From Spirochaetaceae bacterium (lineage in GTDB: Bacteria; Spirochaetota; Spirochaetia; Treponematales; Rectinemataceae), in the NCBI GenBank assembly GCA_003452735.1, contig DMNL01000087.1:1-11065 (forward strand): a stretch of DNA of 11,065 bases, given 5' to 3'. Below the pieces are notes generated by a model, which worked only from the letters and a program-made list of their open reading frames with translations, did not search any database and was not told where the DNA came from. The position numbers and the translations under genes are program-made. Of the stretch, positions 6,409 to 11,065 are shown piece after piece. Within the stretch, counting starts at the first letter, position 1. Each line of letters opens with the position of its first letter.

Positions 6409-8505
6409 TTACTCTTCTTCCGCTTCCTGAGTCTTGAAGGCTTGCGCAGCCTTTATGACATCTTCTGCGATCTTTCCAGAGATAGGCGCATAATGCGAAA
6501 ATTCTACTTCGAAAGAACCTGTTCCAGAGGTCATGGAGCGTAGATCGATTGCATAGCGCAAAAGCTCTGCTTGTGGAACCTGCGCATCTATCTGAACAAT
6601 ACCACCGCCTATGGGGTTTTGGCCGGATATTTTTCCACGGCGCCCCGATAGATCGGACATTACATCGCCAAGGTATTTATCTTCTACAAAGACAGAGAGA
6701 TTCATGATTGGTTCAAGCAAAACTGGGCTTGCTTGCTTCATGGCTTCACGGAAAGCCCCTCGAGCTGCAAGCTTGAATGCCATTTCAGAGGAATCGACAG
6801 GATGCTCCTTTCCATCGATGATTGCTGTTTTAGTATCTACTACGGGATATCCAGCTAGCACGCCGGCTTCCATCGCTTGATGGATGCCCTTTTCTATGCC
6901 TGGCATGAAGCCTTTGGATACTGCACCACCAAAAATCCTATTTTCGAATTCATAGTCCTTTCCTCGTTCCAACGGTTCGATTTCAAATACAACTCGAGCG
7001 TATTGACCATGCCCTCCTGTTTGTTTCTTATGAGTGTATTCTGCAGTTGCCTTCTTGGTTATTGTTTCTCTATAAGCTACGCGAGGAATTCTGGTTTCTG
7101 CCGCGATCTTTGATTGGGATTTTATTTTATCAAGGATCATGTTGATTTGCTGTTCGCCCATACCAGCTATTACTGTCTCTTTTGTCTCAGGATTGTAGCT
7201 CACACGGAAAGTGAGATCTTCTTCTGCAGCCCTATTTAGCAACTCGTTGAGTTTATCTTCTTCTTTTTTGTTAACTGCTGAAATCGCCAACATATGGACA
7301 GGAGAGGGTAGCTGCAGCGGTGCATAGGAGATTGGTTTATCGAATTGACTGATCGTATCATTTGTCTTTAACGAGGAAATCTTAGCAAGAACACCGATAT
7401 CGCCCGCTGGGAGAGAAGATATTTCCTCGAGTTTTTTCCCTTGCATAGTAAAGAGCTTTCCAATGCGCTCTTTGTGCAGATCGCGGCTCACTACCATGTC
7501 CATATCGGAAAGAATAGTTCCCGTTATAGCTTTGATATAAGAGAGTCGACCAGAAAATTGGTCAATCTGGGTTTTAAATACAAAAGCCGATGCAGGCTTC
7601 GAAGGATCGATAGACATTTCTAGATCGTTGCCATCTTGATCCTTAGCCTTTTCTGGTGCACGAGCAAATGGGGATGGTGCGCTCTGCATAATAAAATCAA
7701 TGAGAGCCGCGGTTCCGCTGTTTGCAAACCCAGATCCGGCAAAGGCTGGAATAATCTTGCCTTCGGCAAGGGCTTCCTTAAGACCAAGCAGAGTTTCTTC
7801 TTGAGTAAGTTCGCCTTCGATAAGGTACTTTTCCATGAGTTCATCGTTTCCTTCTGCTGCCGCTTCAGAAAGAAGTGCACGGGCGGATTCCACCGATTCC
7901 GAATACTCTGCCGGAACTTCGCTGGCAACTTCCTTTTGATCATGAGAGCTAGGCCTCATATATGCCTTGTTATTGAGTACATCGATTATTCCCCTAAAAG
8001 AGGTCCCTTCTTCCATAGGAATTGTCACCGCAACAGGAGTGACACGGAATTTTTCTTTAATGTCGGCAAGGGTATTCGAGAAGTTGGCTCTATCTTCATC
8101 GAGTCTGGTTACAAATATCATTCTTGGTCTTTTTTGGCGCTCTAATATTCTCCAGAGTTTTACTGTCTCAATTTGCACACCAGATTTGCCATCTATCACG
8201 AGCAGAGCCGTCTCTGTAGAACGAATGGCTAAAATTGCTTCTCCAACAAAATCGCCAGCGCCAGGTGCATCTATGAAGTTGATCTTGCAGTCATCGGTAT
8301 TGACGTGCGTAAGACTCGAGCGAACTGATATCTTGCGCGCAATCTCGTCTTCGCTATAATCGCTGACGGTTTTGCCCGAATCTACCGTTTCCGGTCTAGA
8401 TATCATTCCGCCCTGAAAAAGAATGTGCTCAAGCAGAGTCGTTTTTCCTGTGCTACCATGTCCAATGATAGCGATGTTACGAATCTGTTCAGTGGTATAG
8501 GACAT
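6409..8505 (-). CDS. Elongation factor G-like GTPase (EF-G2 type)
   Basis: Translational GTPase of 698 residues with all EF-G domains: G domain (about 8-280), domain II, III, IV and V. It is a divergent paralogue, not the main EF-G. The P-loop is GHGSTGKT (15-22). G3 is DAPGAGDF (79-86) where EF-G normally has DTPGHVDF, so the catalytic His position is Ala83. G4 is TRLD (133-136), lacking the usual Asn. Domain IV keeps DSSEMAFKLAARGAF. These changes are characteristic of the EF-G-like/EF-G2 branch, whose role in translation is less clear. The ATG is supported by GAGGAG at 8511-8516, five bases upstream, and by a near-consensus promoter. The upstream EIIA gene ends 123 bp before, so read-through is possible, but the gene can be transcribed alone. 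Canonical fusA is not in this window, and the symbol is left empty because naming varies. Confidence 0.92.
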   Translation of the reverse strand: MSYTTEQIRNIAIIGHGSTGKTTLLEHILFQGGMISRPETVDSGKTVSDYSEDEIARKISVRSSLTHVNTDDCKINFIDAPGAGDFVGEAILAIRSTETALLVIDGKSGVQIETVKLWRILERQKRPRMIFVTRLDEDRANFSNTLADIKEKFRVTPVAVTIPMEEGTSFRGIIDVLNNKAYMRPSSHDQKEVASEVPAEYSESVESARALLSEAAAEGNDELMEKYLIEGELTQEETLLGLKEALAEGKIIPAFAGSGFANSGTAALIDFIMQSAPSPFARAPEKAKDQDGNDLEMSIDPSKPASAFVFKTQIDQFSGRLSYIKAITGTILSDMDMVVSRDLHKERIGKLFTMQGKKLEEISSLPAGDIGVLAKISSLKTNDTISQFDKPISYAPLQLPSPVHMLAISAVNKKEEDKLNELLNRAAEEDLTFRVSYNPETKETVIAGMGEQQINMILDKIKSQSKIAAETRIPRVAYRETITKKATAEYTHKKQTGGHGQYARVVFEIEPLERGKDYEFENRIFGGAVSKGFMPGIEKGIHQAMEAGVLAGYPVVDTKTAIIDGKEHPVDSSEMAFKLAARGAFREAMKQASPVLLEPIMNLSVFVEDKYLGDVMSDLSGRRGKISGQNPIGGGIVQIDAQVPQAELLRYAIDLRSMTSGTGSFEVEFSHYAPISGKIAEDVIKAAQAFKTQEAEEE

Positions 8506-8510
8506 ACTAA

Positions 8511-8516
8511 CTCCTC
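8511..8516 (-). promoter_or_regulatory. Ribosome-binding site of the EF-G-like gene
   Basis: GAGGAG on the minus strand, five bases before the ATG at 8505. Confidence 0.75.
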
Positions 8517-8566
8517 ACAGGGTGGGATGGTTTATAATTTCCTCTTTTGTTTAAGGAAGACGAGCT

Positions 8567-8594
8567 ATTATAATTCAAAAGCCGCAGGTGTCAA
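8567..8594 (-). promoter_or_regulatory. Near-consensus sigma-70 promoter for the EF-G-like gene
   Basis: On the minus strand a perfect TTGACA (8589-8594), a 16-base spacer and a perfect TATAAT (8567-8572). Transcription would start near 8560 and leave a leader of about 54 bases, in which a TTCCT/AGGAA inverted repeat could form a small stem. This is the best promoter in the window and implies strong basal expression of this gene. Confidence 0.75.
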
Positions 8595-8628
8595 CAGCAG
8601 CTTGGCAAATATATGATATATGTAGGAT

Positions 8629-9423
8629 TCACCTTTGTCCGGTGCTTGCAGGCATGAGTGCAATACAGTCGAATATAGTTCGTCCTCCCTGATAAGCAGT
8701 AGCACTTCGCCGGATTATGCGCCAAAGCCCATTCTGATATTTGCCATCAGTTTCAATCCTTTCGGTCAAGCCAGGAGTTGTCTCAATAAAATTCATGAGT
8801 TCGAGGTTTTGTGTTAGAGCGAATGGCTTAATGCCTACTCCTGCAATTATCGAGACCGGTTCGATTATAAGATTGGACAGCTCTGGTACAGGTTGAGTTG
8901 CCATAGCGGCTTTTGCTTGGAGACGAATCATTCTTGCTCTAGCGTCGGGTCCAGCAGTCTCCTTGCTTACTGATATTAAATCCAGTAGATAATTGCGAAC
9001 ATCATTCAATTCTTTTATTGTGGACAATTTATCTATTTCTGGTGAGGATTTGAGTACCTTGGCCAAAGTTGATATTTCTCGAAGATAGTGGTTTCGCTGA
9101 TTAGAAGGAACCAGGTACATCACAATTATAGAGACAGGTACTCCATCGGGAGCTCCATAATCGATACCTGTTGGGCTCCATCCCACTACGCACATCAAGT
9201 CTTCTTCGAATTCCACACGCGCATGAGGGCAAGCCCACCTTTTGCCAAGAGCGGTGTTCATCGATTTTTCCCTTGCCATCACATTGCCCACAATATCGGT
9301 TCCAGTGGGAATTTGCGGAAAGGCTTCGATTATATGAGCGAGAAACTGGAGCGCATGATCCTTATCATTTTCTGGAAGCTCAAAAAGCCTGCCTTCCTGG
9401 AGGGCGTCAAGTATAGAGTCCAT
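8629..9423 (-). CDS. PTS EIIA type-2 domain protein with extra C-terminal region, partner of MgtA
   Basis: 264-residue soluble protein. Residues about 1-150 match the EIIA fructose/mannitol/Ntr fold: a TALGKRWACPHARVE stretch with the predicted phosphoacceptor His67, then APDGVPVSIIVMYLVP (91-106), then the second conserved His112 in NHYLREISTLAKVL. The C-terminal part (about 155-264) contains a charged helix (DARARMIRLQAKAA) and a region that I do not recognise. A stand-alone EIIA is about 150 residues, so this is a fusion or extended form. It starts with ATG, and its ribosome site GAAGGAG (9431-9437) lies inside the last codons of the Mg2+ pump gene; the two genes are 2 bp apart. No EIIB, EIIC, HPr or EI gene is visible, so a regulatory role is more likely than sugar transport, and control of the pump is the obvious inference. 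EIIA-Ntr proteins are known to regulate K+ transport by contact with TrkA and KdpD. The EIIA-domain call is fairly firm; the function is inferred. Confidence 0.8.
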   Translation of the reverse strand: MDSILDALQEGRLFELPENDKDHALQFLAHIIEAFPQIPTGTDIVGNVMAREKSMNTALGKRWACPHARVEFEEDLMCVVGWSPTGIDYGAPDGVPVSIIVMYLVPSNQRNHYLREISTLAKVLKSSPEIDKLSTIKELNDVRNYLLDLISVSKETAGPDARARMIRLQAKAAMATQPVPELSNLIIEPVSIIAGVGIKPFALTQNLELMNFIETTPGLTERIETDGKYQNGLWRIIRRSATAYQGGRTIFDCIALMPASTGQR

Positions 9424-9425
9424 GG

Positions 9426-11065
9426 TTATGCTCCTTCAAAATGTTTAAAAAACCAGCATTTCACTTTATGTGTGATAATCGAATAGATCAGAAGAAATGC
9501 CACTATCCAAATCCAATAGATGCCAGGGAGAGGGACAAGGCCGAGAATGCTTGCGATGGGAGAGTAGGGCAACCAGATTCCAATTCCCATAACCACCAGT
9601 GTTGCAAGAATCATAGGAGCCGAAGCCCTGCTTTGAAAGAAAGGGATGCGCTTAGTCCGAATTATGTGGACAATGAGAGTCTGTGTCAGTAGTGACTCGA
9701 CAAACCAGCCTGTTTGAAAAAGGCTAGCCGCGGCATTCCGTTCTGCCAGTGAAAGGGCAGGGTTCAGGTAATTTTTTGCATTGAAGAAAAACCACATAAG
9801 CGCAAAAGTCGCATAATCGAAGATTGAGCTAATTGGTCCAATACACATCATAAATCGCTTTATATTGTCGATATCCCATCTGACTGGTTTTGCGACCAAT
9901 TCTGGATCCACATTATCCATAGGAATGCCAGTCTGGGAAATGTCATACAGTAGATTATTGGCAAGTATTTGAAGAGGCTTCATGGGGAGGAAGGGCAGAA
10001 GGAAGCTCGCCCCCAGCATGCTGAACATATTGCCAAAATTCGAGCTAGATCCCATTCTTATGTATTTGATTATGTTAGAGAAGATACGCCTGCCTTCCAT
10101 AATCCCTTCTTCTAGCACTAGAAGGCTCTTTTCCAGCAATACGATATCTGCTGCTTCCTTGGCAACATCTACCGCCGAATCGACCGATATTCCCACATCG
10201 GCTGCTTTGAGAGCAGTAGCATCGTTTATTCCGTCTCCCAAATATCCAACTATGTTTCCCTGTCGTCGCAATTCTTTGACTATCTCTTCTTTTTGGTTTG
10301 GAGTTAGTTTAACAAAAACCTCGCACTTCCTTACTTTATCAGAGAATTCATCTTTATCGAGAGCTGCCAGCTCAGGGCCGGTAATCGATGAAGTGAAGGG
10401 GATCCCGACATCCTTGCATACTTTCTTAGTAACAAGACCGTTGTCGCCTGTTAGAACCTTTACTTCGACACCAGTCTTGGAAAGGAGTTCGATGGCTTTG
10501 GTTGCTGATTCTTTTGGAGGATCGATAAAGGCAATATAACCCAACAATATAAGCTGGCTTTCATCCTCGACAGTAAATGTAGTCTTTTGACGTGGAAACT
10601 CGCGGTAGGCTATGCCCAGAACCCTAAACCCTTCAGTATTCAATTTCTCTACATCCTCGAATAGGTCTGCCCGGATCATATCTATCAGAGGATATATTTC
10701 CTCATCGATCTGGTAATAAGAACAACAACTGTATATCTCTTCGACTGCTCCCTTGCAGATTAGGACGTTATCTCCTTCGTATTCTACGATTACCGACATT
10801 CGGCGGCGCTGAAAATCGAATGGAAGTTCATCCACAAGTCGACATTCGTCGACATTAAGATCTACATGTTCAAGTACGGCTCTATCTAGGAGGTTTTTCA
10901 GGCCTGTCTGAAAGTAGCTATTGAGATAGGCGTAGTTAAGGACCTCATCGCTCTTGTTTCCAATGATATCCACATGATGTTCGAGTACTACACGATCCTG
11001 TGTCAGAGTACCTGTCTTGTCAGTACATAGGATATTGATGGCGCCAAGATTCTGGATAGATGGCA
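9426..11065 (-). CDS. mgtA: Mg2+-importing P-type ATPase (MgtA type), N-terminus cut by window edge
   Basis: P-type IIIB ATPase that imports Mg2+ across the inner membrane at the cost of ATP. The frame stays open to the right edge, so it is partial: 545 C-terminal residues of about 900 are visible, and the GTG at 10973 is an internal codon, not the start. Near the edge is CTDKTGTLTQDR with the phosphorylated Asp (visible residue 15). Then come PFDFQRRRMS and ICKGAVEE for nucleotide binding (about 82-109), TGDN (205-208) and GDGINDATALKAADVG (from 276). C-terminal membrane helices follow, with family-typical NNLLYDISQTGIPMDNVD, GPISSIFDYATFALMW and TGWFVESLLTQTLIVHIIRT. The actuator domain and first helices are outside the window. 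The last three codons (GAA GGA GCA) also form the ribosome site of the EIIA gene, so the pair is translationally linked. Regulation cannot be judged because the promoter and leader are outside the window. Confidence 0.94.
   Translation of the reverse strand, partial: PSIQNLGAINILCTDKTGTLTQDRVVLEHHVDIIGNKSDEVLNYAYLNSYFQTGLKNLLDRAVLEHVDLNVDECRLVDELPFDFQRRRMSVIVEYEGDNVLICKGAVEEIYSCCSYYQIDEEIYPLIDMIRADLFEDVEKLNTEGFRVLGIAYREFPRQKTTFTVEDESQLILLGYIAFIDPPKESATKAIELLSKTGVEVKVLTGDNGLVTKKVCKDVGIPFTSSITGPELAALDKDEFSDKVRKCEVFVKLTPNQKEEIVKELRRQGNIVGYLGDGINDATALKAADVGISVDSAVDVAKEAADIVLLEKSLLVLEEGIMEGRRIFSNIIKYIRMGSSSNFGNMFSMLGASFLLPFLPMKPLQILANNLLYDISQTGIPMDNVDPELVAKPVRWDIDNIKRFMMCIGPISSIFDYATFALMWFFFNAKNYLNPALSLAERNAAASLFQTGWFVESLLTQTLIVHIIRTKRIPFFQSRASAPMILATLVVMGIGIWLPYSPIASILGLVPLPGIYWIWIVAFLLIYSIITHKVKCWFFKHFEGA
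9431..9437 (-). promoter_or_regulatory. Ribosome-binding site of the EIIA gene embedded in the mgtA 3' end
   Basis: GAAGGAG on the minus strand, seven bases upstream of the EIIA ATG (9423) and formed by the last mgtA sense codons just before TAA. A ribosome terminating on mgtA uncovers it, which favours coupled translation and balanced production of both proteins. Confidence 0.7.

Noticed and set aside
7620..7943. Minus-strand 107-residue frame inside the EF-G-like gene
   Set aside because: It is an alternate frame fully inside a conserved gene, with basic low-complexity composition and no domain motif.
8609..8621. ATATAT-C-ATATAT palindrome between the EIIA gene and the EF-G promoter, as an operator or terminator
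   Set aside because: It is simple AT repeat sequence with no T tract or G+C stem. It could form by chance or act only as flexible upstream DNA.
9982..10539. Plus-strand 185-residue frame, serine-rich
   Set aside because: It is antisense to the MgtA ATPase; its composition is what the reverse complement of that gene would give.

Overview
The window is bacterial chromosomal DNA of intermediate G+C, densely packed and with clear Shine-Dalgarno sequences. It uses some non-ATG starts: GTG for the slipin, TTG for the HAD phosphatase, and TTG or GTG for the M23 protein. NrdR places it in Bacteria. The mix of a membrane-anchored M23 protein, a divergent EF-G paralogue and MgtA gives me an impression of a spirochaete-like genome. 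That is a low-confidence guess, because no rRNA or other lineage marker is present. I see no tRNA, rRNA, CRISPR array, insertion sequence or phage gene, and the base composition looks even throughout.

Left part (1-4797, all minus strand). In transcription order: a small coiled-coil protein of unknown role, a Gph-type HAD phosphatase with a TTG start, a 153-bp gap, a 582-residue phosphoglucomutase/phosphomannomutase, a membrane-anchored LytM/M23-like protein, and a glucokinase cut by the left edge. The gap holds a possible weak terminator, an 18-bp palindrome beside a TATAAT box, and an 11-bp tandem repeat, so it probably splits the run into two units. Glucokinase makes glucose-6-phosphate and the mutase interconverts glucose-6-phosphate and glucose-1-phosphate. 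This is therefore a hexose-phosphate module with one envelope gene inside it.

Middle (4798-6384). A 205-bp divergent intergenic region leads to a plus-strand pair: a slipin/stomatin-like SPFH membrane protein and the ribonucleotide-reductase repressor NrdR. The two overlap by ATGA. The slipin has extra N-terminal membrane segments, and no NfeD partner is adjacent.

Right part (6409-11065, all minus strand). In transcription order: the C-terminal 545 residues of an MgtA-type Mg2+-importing P-type ATPase (the rest lies beyond the right edge), then a 264-residue protein with an N-terminal PTS EIIA type-2 domain and an unrecognised C-terminal part, then an EF-G-like GTPase with its own near-consensus promoter. 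The ATPase and EIIA genes are separated by 2 bp, and the EIIA ribosome-binding site lies inside the last ATPase codons. The strongest novelty candidate is this coupling of a P-type Mg2+ pump to a PTS phosphoacceptor-like protein, which suggests phosphorylation-dependent control of Mg2+ uptake.
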